DNA from: Variovorax sp. J22P240
Lineage (GTDB): Bacteria > Pseudomonadota > Gammaproteobacteria > Burkholderiales > Burkholderiaceae_C
DNA length: 64,000 bases
Direction of reading: 5' to 3'
NCBI RefSeq assembly: GCF_030316855.1
Contig: NZ_JASZYR010000004.1
Span: 372,001 to 436,000, forward strand
Part shown: positions 17,953-29,154 of the stretch, in pieces
Position numbering within the stretch: position 1 is the stretch's first letter
Layout of the letters: each line of letters begins with the position of its first letter
Notes under the pieces: model-generated
Told to the model about the DNA's origin: nothing
What the model saw: only the letters and a program-made list of their open reading frames with translations
Database searches by the model: none
Translations under genes and position numbers: made by a program

Positions 17953-18831
17953 ATGAAAATCGGATTCATCGGACTCGGCATCATGGGCGCGCCGATGGCG
18001 CAGAACCTCATGCAGGCCGGCCACGAGATGTTCGTGCGCACGCGCAGCAAGGTGCCCGACGCGCTGAAGACAGCCACTGCCTGCGCGACCAACGCCGATG
18101 TCGCGCGCGCGGCCGATGTCGTGGTCCTGATGCTGCCGGACACGCCGGACGTCGAGACGGTGCTGTTCGGCGAGGACGGCGTTGCCTCCGGTCTCACGAA
18201 GGGCAAGCTCGTGATCGACATGAGCTCGATCGCGCCGATCGAGACCAAGCGCTTCGCGAAGAAGATCAACGAACTCGGCTGCGACTACCTCGACGCCCCC
18301 GTCTCCGGCGGTGAAGTGGGCGCCAAGGCGGCGAGCCTGACCATCATGGTCGGCGGCGAAGAGGCGGTGTTCGAGCGCGCCAAGCCGCTGTTCGAGGCCA
18401 TGGGCAAGAACATCACGCTGGTCGGCGGCAACGGCGACGGCCAGACCACCAAGGTGGCCAACCAGATCATCGTGGCGCTCAACATCGCCGCCGTGGGCGA
18501 GGCGCTGCTGTTCGCAAGCAAGGCCGGCGCCGATCCGGCCAAGGTGCGTCAGGCGCTGATGGGCGGATTCGCGGCCAGCCGCATCCTCGAAGTGCATGGC
18601 GAGCGCATGATCAAGCGCACCTTCAACCCCGGCTTCCGCATCGCACTGCACCAGAAGGACCTGAGCCTTGCACTGGCTGGCGCGAAGTCGATGGGAGTGG
18701 CGCTACCTCAGACCGCTTCCGCTGCGCAGCTGATGCAGTCCTGCGCTGCCCACGGGTGGGATCAGCTGGACCACTCGGCGCTCGTCAAGGCGCTGGAGCA
18801 GATGGCGGCGCACGAAGTCGCGCCGGACTGA
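17953..18831 (+). CDS. garR: 2-hydroxy-3-oxopropionate (tartronate semialdehyde) reductase
   Basis: Beta-hydroxyacid dehydrogenase of 292 residues reducing tartronate semialdehyde to D-glycerate. The Rossmann motif GFIGLGIMGAPMAQNL opens the protein. The substrate loop is LDAPVSGGEVGAKAASL, and the catalytic Lys is in GQTTKVANQIIVALN. An AGGGA ribosome site precedes the ATG at 17953. It completes the pathway glucarate to glycerate with gudD and garL. The downstream TPR gene converges 11 nt away with no visible terminator. Confidence 0.92.
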   Translation: MKIGFIGLGIMGAPMAQNLMQAGHEMFVRTRSKVPDALKTATACATNADVARAADVVVLMLPDTPDVETVLFGEDGVASGLTKGKLVIDMSSIAPIETKRFAKKINELGCDYLDAPVSGGEVGAKAASLTIMVGGEEAVFERAKPLFEAMGKNITLVGGNGDGQTTKVANQIIVALNIAAVGEALLFASKAGADPAKVRQALMGGFAASRILEVHGERMIKRTFNPGFRIALHQKDLSLALAGAKSMGVALPQTASAAQLMQSCAAHGWDQLDHSALVKALEQMAAHEVAPD

Positions 18832-18842
18832 CGCGGCACTGT

Positions 18843-20192
18843 TCAACGATTGAACGCCGGCAGCCCGAGGCGCGCATAGACCGCCTCGGCCTGCCGGCGC
18901 AGTCGCGTGGATTCGGGCTGCCCGTTGACCTGCTGCTGCAGGATGCCTTGTGCGCCCGTCAGCGTCGCCTCGGTGCCATTCCGGATCAGGGCATCGAGGT
19001 AGACCTGCTCGAACAAGTCCCGCTGCGCATGGCTGCCGCCGATCTCGATGAGGCGGGGCAGCGCAAGTCCCAGCCCCTCGATCGCCGAGTTGAAATCGCC
19101 GCGGGCATGGGCGCGCAGCCCCTGCGCAGCCGGTACGCACACGCGTTGCCATGCATCGCGCGTCGACGGCGGCGCTTTCGGTGCAAATGCTTCGATGTTG
19201 CGCATCAGTCTGTCGGCCTCGGGTCGATCGGCGCGCGCCAATCCATACAGATACTGCAAATCGAGAAACGGCAGCACGTGATCGTCGAGCCGCAGCGCCA
19301 GATGGTCGGCGAGGTCTACCCAGCGGTCGCCGACATCGATGCCCGCCAATTCGAAACGCGCGAGCAGCGAGACAGCCCCGATCTGGTCCTGCGAATATTC
19401 CTTGACCACACCCCACACCTGCCGGTCGTAGACCTCCAGCGCCTCCGCATCGCGCCCGAGGTCGATCAGGAAGAGGGCCACGTGCCACCAGTTGTGCGTG
19501 ACCATGAAGGAATTGAGGCCGACCCAGGTGTCGCTCACGCTGCGCATGAACGCCAGGCCTTCGGTCAGGCGGCCCTCGGTCAGCATCACATGGCCCAGCG
19601 CGTGGTGCGCCCAGGGCTCCTTGCGCTCCATTGAAATCGCCCGGCGCGCACTGGTCTCGGCATCGCGCATCAGATGGCATTGCTCGTAGCCGAAGGCCGC
19701 CATGCCGTGCAGGTAGGGCACGTCGCCCGCGGCCGGCAGCGCTGCGAGCGCAAGCCGCAGCATGCCGGGACAGTCGCCGGTGTTGAAGCAGTGGTACTGC
19801 CCGAGCTTGAGCGAGGCCAGGTCGCGCGGGTGCTCGCGGGCCTGCTCGTGATGGAGCGCGATCGCCTGGGCGATGTCGCCGTCTGCCCAGGCCACGACGG
19901 CGGCGATATAGCGCTGTTCGCGGGGCGTGGCCGTTGCGGCGGCAGCCTGTGCGCGTTCGATGAATGGCCGTGCATTGGATGCCGCATCGCGCGATTCCGC
20001 GAACAGGTGCAGGGTGGCGCAGTAGGCCTGCACGATCGGGCTCGGATCATTCTGGGCCGCGAGCACGTCCACCGCTCTCGCTTCACACGAGATGAAGCCT
20101 TCGACGAAGGCGTTGACCGCGCCCGTGCTCGTCGGGTCGGCAAGGCTGATCGGATTGCCGAGGCTGTCGGTGAAGCGGGTGGTTGAACTCAA
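18843..20192 (-). CDS. Tetratricopeptide repeat protein 38 (TTC38)-like protein
   Basis: 449 residues, mostly alpha-helical with degenerate TPR-like repeats. Segments such as REQRYIAAVVAWADGDIAQA, ISMERKEPWAHHALGHVMLT and VTHNWWHVALFLIDLGRDAE resemble the TTC38 family found in bacteria and animals. There is no signal peptide, so it is likely cytoplasmic. Function unknown. It converges on garR and is not obviously part of that operon. Confidence 0.8.
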   Translation of the reverse strand: MSSTTRFTDSLGNPISLADPTSTGAVNAFVEGFISCEARAVDVLAAQNDPSPIVQAYCATLHLFAESRDAASNARPFIERAQAAAATATPREQRYIAAVVAWADGDIAQAIALHHEQAREHPRDLASLKLGQYHCFNTGDCPGMLRLALAALPAAGDVPYLHGMAAFGYEQCHLMRDAETSARRAISMERKEPWAHHALGHVMLTEGRLTEGLAFMRSVSDTWVGLNSFMVTHNWWHVALFLIDLGRDAEALEVYDRQVWGVVKEYSQDQIGAVSLLARFELAGIDVGDRWVDLADHLALRLDDHVLPFLDLQYLYGLARADRPEADRLMRNIEAFAPKAPPSTRDAWQRVCVPAAQGLRAHARGDFNSAIEGLGLALPRLIEIGGSHAQRDLFEQVYLDALIRNGTEATLTGAQGILQQQVNGQPESTRLRRQAEAVYARLGLPAFNR

Positions 20193-20256
20193 GGCGATTC
20201 CTGGGGCGTGGCTCGGAGAGTGCTCTCATGTTGCCACGCCCCGGATCAGCCTGCGA

Positions 20257-20655
20257 TCAGACGCCGGCTTGCTGGTGCCGGTATTCCTGCGTCTTGCCGC
20301 CGTAGCCGTAGGCGGCGGCGCGGGCGTCGATCAGGTGCACATACGACACCTCGTGCAGGTTGCTCCGCAGCGCCGCCATCGCGGCGTGGATCTCGCGCAG
20401 GTACCGCGCCTTCTCCGCCTTGGTGTTCGTCTCGTCGGTGATGCTGATGTCGAGGTGAAACGCCGACTTGCCAAGTTCCGCCAGCGATTGTCCGCCGATG
20501 AACCAGGCGTCGGCCGCGATGAACTGCACCGTGATCGCGATCACCGGCAGCTTCTTGTCGAGCACGGTCTGGGTGAGTTCGGCCACCTTGTCGACGACGC
20601 GCCGGGTGAGTTGCGCGTCAGGCTGGCCCGAGAGGTGAACGACGATGTGAGGCAT
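20257..20655 (-). CDS. Tautomerase superfamily protein
   Basis: 132 residues beginning MPHIVVHLSG, so Met removal would expose the catalytic Pro1 of the 4-oxalocrotonate tautomerase superfamily. The N-terminal 4-OT-like beta-alpha-beta unit (to AITVQFIAADAWFIGG) is followed by a second unit (HLDISITDETNTKAEKARYL). The length suggests a fused or two-unit tautomerase. Substrate unknown. It is divergent from a LysR-type gene with a 97-nt AT-rich intergenic region. Confidence 0.78.
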   Translation of the reverse strand: MPHIVVHLSGQPDAQLTRRVVDKVAELTQTVLDKKLPVIAITVQFIAADAWFIGGQSLAELGKSAFHLDISITDETNTKAEKARYLREIHAAMAALRSNLHEVSYVHLIDARAAAYGYGGKTQEYRHQQAGV

Positions 20656-20728
20656 GGTGAGGTCCTTTCCTGCGATGAACGAGGTGTCATTGTGGGAATG
20701 ATGAGATCATCTGAAAAGCGGGAAGATA

Positions 20729-20743
20729 TGATGTATTTCATCA
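20729..20743. promoter_or_regulatory. Inverted repeat between tautomerase and LysR-type genes
   Basis: TGATG-TATTT-CATCA is a perfect 5-5-5 inverted repeat, 10 bp before the LysR-type start. The region is conspicuously AT-rich against the local background. It fits a LysR-type box controlling both divergent genes, but is assigned by position only. Confidence 0.5.
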
Positions 20744-20752
20744 ATTATTCGA

Positions 20753-21640
20753 ATGGATAAGAGCATGCAGTCGTTCGATATCGAGCAACTGAAGACACTG
20801 GTCGCCGTCGTCGAGGCCGGCAGCCTGACCGCGGCGGCGCCGGTGGTTTTCCTGTCGCAGTCCGCGGTCAGCGAGCAGATGCGCAAGCTCGAAGAGCGAG
20901 TCGGGCAGTCCTTGCTGACGCGCAGCAAGGTCGGCGTGACGCCGACGCCCGCGGGCCTTCGCCTCATCGGGCATGCGCGACGCATCCTCGCGTTGAGCGA
21001 CGAAGCGTTTCGCGACTTGCGCGGCGAATCGTTGCAAGGCGAGCTTCGGCTCGCGGTCACCGACTACTTCCGTCCCGGCGACCTGACACGGCTGCTGAGC
21101 CGCCTCGGCGAGGGCTATCCGGGGGTGCGTCTGAATGTGAGCGTGCTGAAAAGCGGCGCCATTGAAGCGGGGTATGCGCGTGGCGACTTCGATGTCGGGT
21201 TGTCAATGCGCATCGTCGGAAATCCGGGAGATGAAAAGGCGAAGGGCTCGGCGCGCGTCGCTGCGCTGCGTCGCGAATCTCTCGCCTGGATGGGGGCGGA
21301 GGGCGGGCGCATCCGACGTGACGAGCCGTTGCGACTCCTCGTATTGCCCGACACGTGCTCACTGCATCAGTTCACCGTCAAGCTGCTGCGGCAGCGCCGT
21401 GTTCCCTACGTGGTGGCGCACGTGGCGTCCGGTGTCGCCGGACTTCAATCGGCGCTGGCGGCGGGCCTGGGCGTCGCCTGTCTCAACGAATCGGCCCTGT
21501 GCGAAGGCGTGGCGCGGCTGGCACCTCCGCACGGTCTGCCGGCTTTGCCGCGCGTCGCGTTTCACTTTCTTCCGGCGCGCCGCGGTGAAACCGAATTCGT
21601 GACGCGGGCGCGCGACCTGCTGGCGTCGCACCTCATTTGA
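20753..21640 (+). CDS. LysR family transcriptional regulator
   Basis: 295 residues with the N-terminal winged helix-turn-helix of LysR regulators (FDIEQLKTLVAVVEAGSLTA, then SQSAVSEQMRKLEERVGQSL). The C-terminal effector domain starts near ELRLAVTDYFRPGDL. A second ATG four codons in (MQSFDIEQ) is possible. Divergence from the tautomerase gene suggests that gene is its target, the usual LysR arrangement. Confidence 0.9.
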   Translation: MDKSMQSFDIEQLKTLVAVVEAGSLTAAAPVVFLSQSAVSEQMRKLEERVGQSLLTRSKVGVTPTPAGLRLIGHARRILALSDEAFRDLRGESLQGELRLAVTDYFRPGDLTRLLSRLGEGYPGVRLNVSVLKSGAIEAGYARGDFDVGLSMRIVGNPGDEKAKGSARVAALRRESLAWMGAEGGRIRRDEPLRLLVLPDTCSLHQFTVKLLRQRRVPYVVAHVASGVAGLQSALAAGLGVACLNESALCEGVARLAPPHGLPALPRVAFHFLPARRGETEFVTRARDLLASHLI

Positions 21641-21664
21641 GATGCGGGCCGGCGGGGCATGGCC

Positions 21665-23077
21665 TCACTCGCCCGGCGGTTGCGGCCAGGGCCGTTGCGG
21701 TTCGCGGATCAGCTCGAAGGCGCGCGACACCTGCAGCACGCCGAGGTCGTCGAAGCGGTGCCCGGCAATCTGCAGGCCGATCGGCAGGCCATTGGTGGTG
21801 TAGCCACAATTGATCGACGACGCTGGCTGCTCCGACATGTTGTATGGCACCGTGAAGCCGATGTGTTCCAGTGGCCGAAGCGGGTCGTTGGTGGGTGAGG
21901 GCATCTCGGCGGCCGCCGGCGCGTTGGGCGAGGTGGGAGAGATCACGTAGTCGTACTTCGCGCAGGCGGCCACGGCCGCTACGCGTGTCGTGTGGAACTG
22001 GCTGAAGGCGCGGAACACCTGTTCGCCGCTGAACCCCGCTGCACTCTCCGCCCACTCGCGGATGTAGGGCAGGACCCTGGCGCGCTGCTCGGGCTTCAGC
22101 GCATTCATGTCCACCAGCGAACGCATGCGCCACAAATGGTCCATGCCGTCGAGCATCGCCTGCGACATGAAGGGCCGCATGGGTTCGACGATGGCCCCAG
22201 CACGTTCGAAGAGACGCGCTGCGCGTTCGACGGCTGCCTTGATCTCCGGCTCGACGGCCAGACCGCAGCCGGCATCCAGCAGCAGGCCGATGCGCAGGCC
22301 GCGCAGATGGTCGGGGCTCACGTCGAAGGACGACCAGGCGATCTCCTGCGCGGGCAGGCTCATGCTGTCGCGCGCATCGGCTTGCGCGAGCGTCTGCATC
22401 ATCAGCGCCGCATCACCGACGGTGCGCGTCATCGGGCCGGCGGCCCGGCCCATGTAGGGCGGGTCGATCGGGATGCGTCCGAGGCTGGGCTTGAGCGTGA
22501 AGATGCCGCACCAGCCGGCCGGCAGGCGCAGCGAACCGCCGATGTCGGTGCCGATGTGCAGCGGACCGTAGCCCGCGGCGGCCGCGGCGCCGGCACCGGC
22601 GCTGGAACCACCGGGAGTCTTCGACAAATCCCACGGGTTGCGTGCCAGCTTGTGAAAGCTCGACAGCCCCGAGGACAGCATCCCGTAGTCGGGCATCGTC
22701 GTCTTGCTTACGACCACTGCGCCGGCTTCTTTCAGGCGCGCGGCCGGCGGGGCGTCGGCCTCGGCGGGCCGCAACTCGACGGCGGCCGTGCCGGCCGGCA
22801 TCGGGTCGCCGCGCGTCGCGATGTTTTCCTTGATGGTCGTGGGCACGCCGTCGAGCGGGCCGAGCGGTTCGCCGCGCTGCCAGCGCGCTTCGGAGGCGCG
22901 CGCCTGTTCGAGCGCGGCTTCGGGCCGCAGCAGCCAGGTGGCCTGCAGATGAGGTTCCCAACGCTCGATGTGGTCGAGCACGGATTGCGTGACCTCGACC
23001 GGGGACAGGGTCCTTTCGCGGTAGCCGGCGATCAGTTCCCGTGCGGACAGGTCGTGCAGCGTGTTGCTCACGACCAC
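21665..23077 (-). CDS. Amidase (amidase signature family) of the ABC transporter operon
   Basis: 470 residues with the full amidase signature: Lys in GVPTTIKENIATRG, TPGGSSAGAGAAAAAGYG, and the nucleophile Ser in GTDIGGSLRLPAGWC. The start overlaps the end of the solute-binding-protein gene by 10 nt, so it is the last gene of the transporter operon. It may hydrolyse the amide or peptide-like compound that the transporter imports. It is only moderately similar to the amidase at 11401-12786, so a recent duplication is unlikely. Confidence 0.9.
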   Translation of the reverse strand: MVVSNTLHDLSARELIAGYRERTLSPVEVTQSVLDHIERWEPHLQATWLLRPEAALEQARASEARWQRGEPLGPLDGVPTTIKENIATRGDPMPAGTAAVELRPAEADAPPAARLKEAGAVVVSKTTMPDYGMLSSGLSSFHKLARNPWDLSKTPGGSSAGAGAAAAAGYGPLHIGTDIGGSLRLPAGWCGIFTLKPSLGRIPIDPPYMGRAAGPMTRTVGDAALMMQTLAQADARDSMSLPAQEIAWSSFDVSPDHLRGLRIGLLLDAGCGLAVEPEIKAAVERAARLFERAGAIVEPMRPFMSQAMLDGMDHLWRMRSLVDMNALKPEQRARVLPYIREWAESAAGFSGEQVFRAFSQFHTTRVAAVAACAKYDYVISPTSPNAPAAAEMPSPTNDPLRPLEHIGFTVPYNMSEQPASSINCGYTTNGLPIGLQIAGHRFDDLGVLQVSRAFELIREPQRPWPQPPGE

Positions 23078-24564
23078 GACAGTGCGGACAGGTCGTTGAC
23101 GAAGACCGGCATCTCTTTCCAGAGGCCCTTGACACCCTTCTTGGCGATGACGGGGAACTGGGGCTGGAACAGGAAGGCATTCGCTGCGTCATTGGCGAGC
23201 AGCTTCTGCGCCTCTCCCAGCAGCTTGTTGCGCTCGGCGGTGTTGCCCGTCGCCTTGATCTTGTCGTACAGCGCGTTGAATTCCTTCGACTGGTAGCCCC
23301 AGTAGTAGTCGGCCTTGGCGTAGTTGCCAAGGTCGAAAGGCTCGACGTGCGAAACGATGCTGAGGTCGTAGTCCTTGTTGCCGTAGGTGCCGCTGAGCCA
23401 CTGCGCCCATTCGACGTTCTGGATCTTCACGTTGATGCCGATCTTGGCCAGTTGCGCTGCGACCACTTCGCCGCCCTGGCGGGCGTAGGGCGGCGGTGGT
23501 AGCGTCATCGTGAGCTCGAGCGGCGTCTTGACGCCGGCCTCGGCCAGAAGCTGCTTGGCCTTCTCGATATTGAAGGGATTCACGGCCGTGGTGTCGACGT
23601 AGCCCGCGGCGCCCGGCACGTAGTGACTGCCGATCGGCACGCCGAAGCCGTCTGCCGCGCCTTCGATCACGGCCTTGCGGTCGATGGCCATGGAGATCGC
23701 CTTTCGCACACGCGGGTCGTCGAGCGGCTTCCTCTTGTTGTTGATCGCGAGGATGGTCTTGGCGCGCGAGCCGCCGAGGATCACCTGGTACTGCGGGTTG
23801 TTCTTGAACTGCGGCACCACGCGCGTCGCGATCCGCGGGAAGGCATCGACGTCGCCGGCCAGCAGCGAGGCTGCCTGCGCGGCCGGGTCGGAGATGAACC
23901 GGAAGGTGACCTTGTTCAGCTTCGCCGTACCGGGGTTGCGAAAGCCGTCCCACTTGCTCAGCACCAGCGAGCTGCCCTTGTTCCAGCTGTCGAGCTTGTA
24001 GGGGCCGGTGCCCACGGGCTTGGTGGCATTGGTGTCGGCGCTCTTCGGCTCGACGATGACGGCGGTGGCCTGGCCCAGCAGGAAGGGCAGGTCGGGGTCG
24101 ATTTCCTTGTTGATCAGCACCACCGTGTAGTCGTCGACCACCTGGGTGGTGATGTTGGCGAAGGTGCGCTTGTCCTTGTTGGTGCTCTTCTCGCCGCCGG
24201 CGCGGTCGAAGGAGAATTTGACCGCCTGTGCGTTGAAAGGCTCGCCGTTCTGGAACTTGACGCCGCGCCTCAGTCTGAAGGTGTAGGTGCGCAGGTCCGG
24301 CGAGACTTCCCAGCTTTCGGCCAGGAGCGGGGAGACGCTGCCGTCGGCGTTGATCTTGGTGAGCGTCTCCAGGATGTTGTACTGGACGATCTCGGCGATG
24401 GCGGATGCGGCGCCTGCGGTCGGGTCCAGCCCCGGCGGTTCCAGCGTCATCCCCAGCACCATCGAATCCTTGCGCCCCTGGGCCAGTGCGGCCTGCGGCA
24501 GCGCGAGCGGCACGGTGGCGAGTGCGGCAGTGGTCAAAAGGGTGCGGCGTTTCAACATGGTCAA
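23068..24564 (-). CDS. ABC transporter solute-binding protein, peptide/nickel family (SBP_bac_5)
   Basis: 498 residues. The signal peptide is MLKRRTLLTTAALATVPLAL followed by PQAALAQ, with a twin-Arg-like RR that is probably Sec. The cluster-5 fold is marked by GMTLEPPGLDPTAG near the mature start and FRLRRGVKFQNGEPFNAQAV, typical of DppA/OppA/GsiB-like receptors. It lies 78 nt after the second ATPase gene and overlaps the amidase gene. Ligand unknown; peptides, glutathione or opine-like compounds are possible. Confidence 0.92.
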   Translation of the reverse strand: MTMLKRRTLLTTAALATVPLALPQAALAQGRKDSMVLGMTLEPPGLDPTAGAASAIAEIVQYNILETLTKINADGSVSPLLAESWEVSPDLRTYTFRLRRGVKFQNGEPFNAQAVKFSFDRAGGEKSTNKDKRTFANITTQVVDDYTVVLINKEIDPDLPFLLGQATAVIVEPKSADTNATKPVGTGPYKLDSWNKGSSLVLSKWDGFRNPGTAKLNKVTFRFISDPAAQAASLLAGDVDAFPRIATRVVPQFKNNPQYQVILGGSRAKTILAINNKRKPLDDPRVRKAISMAIDRKAVIEGAADGFGVPIGSHYVPGAAGYVDTTAVNPFNIEKAKQLLAEAGVKTPLELTMTLPPPPYARQGGEVVAAQLAKIGINVKIQNVEWAQWLSGTYGNKDYDLSIVSHVEPFDLGNYAKADYYWGYQSKEFNALYDKIKATGNTAERNKLLGEAQKLLANDAANAFLFQPQFPVIAKKGVKGLWKEMPVFVNDLSALSWS

Positions 24565-24642
24565 GACTCCAGGGAAAAGCTGAGGGTTTGGAAATACAAC
24601 GTTACATCATCCGGGGCGGCCGTACGCGCGGCAAGCATTTGC

Positions 24643-25476
24643 TCATGGCACCGCCAGCGGTTCGGCGCGCGGCACGGCGGCCAGCAGCGCTTGCGTGTAG
24701 GGATGCTCCGCATGTGCGAAGAGTTGCTGCGGCGCACCGCGCTCGACCACGACGCCACGGTGCAGCACGCAGACTTCATCGCACAGGTGGTTCACCACCG
24801 CGAGGTCATGGCTGATCAGCAGGTAGCTGATGCCGAACTGCTGTTGCAGGTCCTGCATCAGGTTGAGCACCTGGGCCTGCACCGAGACATCGAGCGCGCT
24901 CACGGGCTCGTCGGCCACGATGAGCTTGGGGCGCGTAATCAATGCGCGTGCAATGGCGATGCGCTGCCGCTGGCCGCCGGAGAACTCGTGCGGGTACTTG
25001 TGCAGGTCGTTGGCGCGCAGTCCGACGGCGGCTAGCGATTCGCCGGCGCGCTCGCGTTGCTCGGCACGGCTGGTCTCGGCGAGCGCCTCGAGCGGCTCGG
25101 CGACGATGCGCGCCACCGTCTGGCGCGGGTCGAGCGAGCCATAGGGGTCCTGGAACACCATCTGCACATCGCGCCGCGCTGCGCGCAGCGCGTCCTTGGG
25201 CAACGCGTGGAGATCGCGGCCGAGCAACTTCACGCTGCCCGAGGTCGGCCGGTCGAGCGCCATCACCAGTCGCGCAATGGTCGACTTGCCTGACCCTGAT
25301 TCGCCGACGATGCCCAGGCTCTGGCCCGGTCGGATGCTGAAGCTCACGCCATTGAGCGCCTTGACCATCGGCGGCGGTCCGAAGAGGCGCTCGCGCGGCA
25401 GCGTGTAGTGGCGCACGAGGTCGGTGACTTCGAGCAGCGCCGCGGATTGCGGATCGGGATCGAAGCGGTCCGTCAT
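24643..25476 (-). CDS. ABC transporter ATP-binding protein (DppF/OppF type)
   Basis: 277 residues. Walker A GESGSGKS, ABC signature [15 protein letters not shown], Walker B KLIVADEPVSALD, and the switch His in LLISHDLAVVNHL. The start overlaps the upstream ATPase gene by 4 nt. It pairs with the next protein as the two ATPases of a peptide-type importer. It is slightly short of the usual 320 residues of DppF, lacking the C-terminal zinc/iron-binding tail. Confidence 0.93.
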   Translation of the reverse strand: MTDRFDPDPQSAALLEVTDLVRHYTLPRERLFGPPPMVKALNGVSFSIRPGQSLGIVGESGSGKSTIARLVMALDRPTSGSVKLLGRDLHALPKDALRAARRDVQMVFQDPYGSLDPRQTVARIVAEPLEALAETSRAEQRERAGESLAAVGLRANDLHKYPHEFSGGQRQRIAIARALITRPKLIVADEPVSALDVSVQAQVLNLMQDLQQQFGISYLLISHDLAVVNHLCDEVCVLHRGVVVERGAPQQLFAHAEHPYTQALLAAVPRAEPLAVP

Positions 25477-26462
25477 GCAGGGACTCCTTCCTCAGCGGCA
25501 ATCTCGTCGAGCCGGATGCAGCGCACTTGATGGTCGCGCGGCAGCGGCACGGGAGGAGGGCGCGTCGCAAGGCAGGCGTCGATCGTGTAGCGGCAACGCC
25601 CTGCGAATGGGCATCCGGGCGGCAGGTCCACCAACTCGGGCACGCTGCCCTGGATCGTCGCGAGCTTCACGCCGCGCGGCGCGCCCAGCGCGGGCCGGGC
25701 CGCGAACAAGCCTTGGGTGTAGGGGTGGGCGCGCTCGGCGAAGACGGCCGCCGTCGGGCCGCTCTCGACCACGCTGCCGCCGTACATCACGAGCATCTTC
25801 GAGACGCTTTGCGCGATCACGCCGAGGTCGTGCGAAATCAGGATCAGCGCCATGCCGCGCTCCGCGACCAGGCCGCGGATGAGTTCGAGGATCTGCTTCT
25901 GGATCGTGACGTCGAGCGCTGTCGTCGGTTCGTCCGCAATCAGCAGATCGGGCCCGCAGGCCAGGGCCATCGCGATGCCGATGCGCTGGCGCTGCCCGCC
26001 CGAGAATTGATGTGGATAGGCGTCGAGACGCGATGCTGCGTCGGGAATGCCCACACGTTCGAGCAGCGCGAGCGCCTCCTTGCGGGCGTCGGCATTCGAC
26101 AGGCCACGGTGCAGCCGCAGCGGCTCGCCCACCTGCCGCGCAATCGTGTGGACCGGGTTCAGCGCCGTCATCGGTTCCTGGAAGATCATGCCGATGCGGT
26201 TGCCACGCACCTCGCACATCTCGCGCTCGGGCAGGCCGACCAACTCGGTGCCGTCGAAGCGAATGCTGCCCGTCACCTCGGCGCTGGAAGGCAGCAGCCC
26301 CATCAGCGATTGCACGGTGATCGACTTGCCGCAGCCGGATTCGCCGACGATGCCGAGCGTTTCGCCGCGCTCCAGCGTGAAGCCGATGCCGCGCACTGCC
26401 TCGGCCGGACCGCGCTGCGTCTGCAGCTGGACGTGGAGATTGTTGACTTCGAGGAGAGGCAT
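25473..26462 (-). CDS. ABC transporter ATP-binding protein (DppD/OppD type)
   Basis: 329 residues from the ATG at 26462 ([14 protein letters not shown]). Walker A GESGCGKS, signature [15 protein letters not shown], Walker [13 protein letters not shown], and switch His in [11 protein letters not shown]. The C-terminal oligopeptide-transporter domain with its Cys-rich segment is present ([20 protein letters not shown]). The usual iron-sulfur-like Cys pattern of DppD is therefore kept here but not in its partner. Confidence 0.94.
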   Translation of the reverse strand: MPLLEVNNLHVQLQTQRGPAEAVRGIGFTLERGETLGIVGESGCGKSITVQSLMGLLPSSAEVTGSIRFDGTELVGLPEREMCEVRGNRIGMIFQEPMTALNPVHTIARQVGEPLRLHRGLSNADARKEALALLERVGIPDAASRLDAYPHQFSGGQRQRIGIAMALACGPDLLIADEPTTALDVTIQKQILELIRGLVAERGMALILISHDLGVIAQSVSKMLVMYGGSVVESGPTAAVFAERAHPYTQGLFAARPALGAPRGVKLATIQGSVPELVDLPPGCPFAGRCRYTIDACLATRPPPVPLPRDHQVRCIRLDEIAAEEGVPA

Positions 26463-26470
26463 GTCGGGGT

Positions 26471-27345
26471 TCAGCGCGCGCGCGCGAGGCGGGGATCGAG
26501 CAGGTCGCGCAGGCCGTCGCCGAGCAGGTTGAGGCCTAGCACTGCCAAGGCGATGGCCATGCCGGGAAAGACCGCGAGCAAAGGTGCCTGGAACATCATG
26601 GTCTGCGCCTCGCTCAGCATGCGGCCCCACGATGGCTGAGGCGGTTGCGTGCCGAGACCGAGATAGGAGAGGGCGGCTTCGGCGAGGATCGCCACCGCGA
26701 AGCGGATCGTGATCTGCACGATCAGTACCGCCGAGATGTTCGGCAGCACGTGCTGCATCGTGATCGCGAAAGAGCCCTTGCCGCAGGCGCGTGCAGCGGC
26801 GATGTATTCGCGCGACCAGATCGCGTTGGCCGATGCCCGCGTGATGCGCGCAAAGGTCGGGATGTTGTAGATGCCGATCGCGATGATCGCGTTCACGATG
26901 CCGGCGCCGAACACCGCCGTCATCATGATGGCCGACAGGATCGCGGGAAAGGCCATCGAGAAGTCGGTGAAGCGCATGATCGCTTCCTCGACCCATCCGC
27001 GCTTGGCCGCGGCGAGCAGGCCGAGCGCGGTGCCCACCGTGAGGCCGATGCCGACCGCGATCACCCCGACCAGAATGGACGCGCGAGCGCCGACCAGCAG
27101 CAGCGATGCCGCGTCGCGCCCGAAGGTGTCGGTGCCCAGCCAATGCGCGGCGCTCGGCCGCTGCAGCTTGCTGGCCAGGTCCATCTCGTAGGGCGACCAG
27201 GGTGTCCAGACGAGAGACACCGCCGCGGCCAGCAGCAACAGCAAGGTGAGAACGGCGCCGATCGCGAAGCTGCGGTGATGCAATGCACGACGCCAGAAGC
27301 CAGGCACCTTGAAGACTGCCGCACTTGGCACGGCGGGAGCGGCAC

Positions 27346-27349
<4 letters not shown>
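26471..27349 (-). CDS. ABC transporter permease (DppC/OppC type)
   Basis: 292 residues with about six membrane helices, starting with VLTLLLLLAAAVSLVW. The extracytoplasmic GTDTFGRDAASLLLVGARAS and the cytoplasmic EAA loop around EYIAAARACGKGSFAI are typical of DppC. The 5' end overlaps dppB by 4 nt, and dppD follows after 8 nt. Confidence 0.94.
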
Positions 27350-29122
<1,773 letters not shown>

Positions 29123-29154
29123 TTTTGTAGCTCCCTTTTCTTCTCTCTCTTCCG

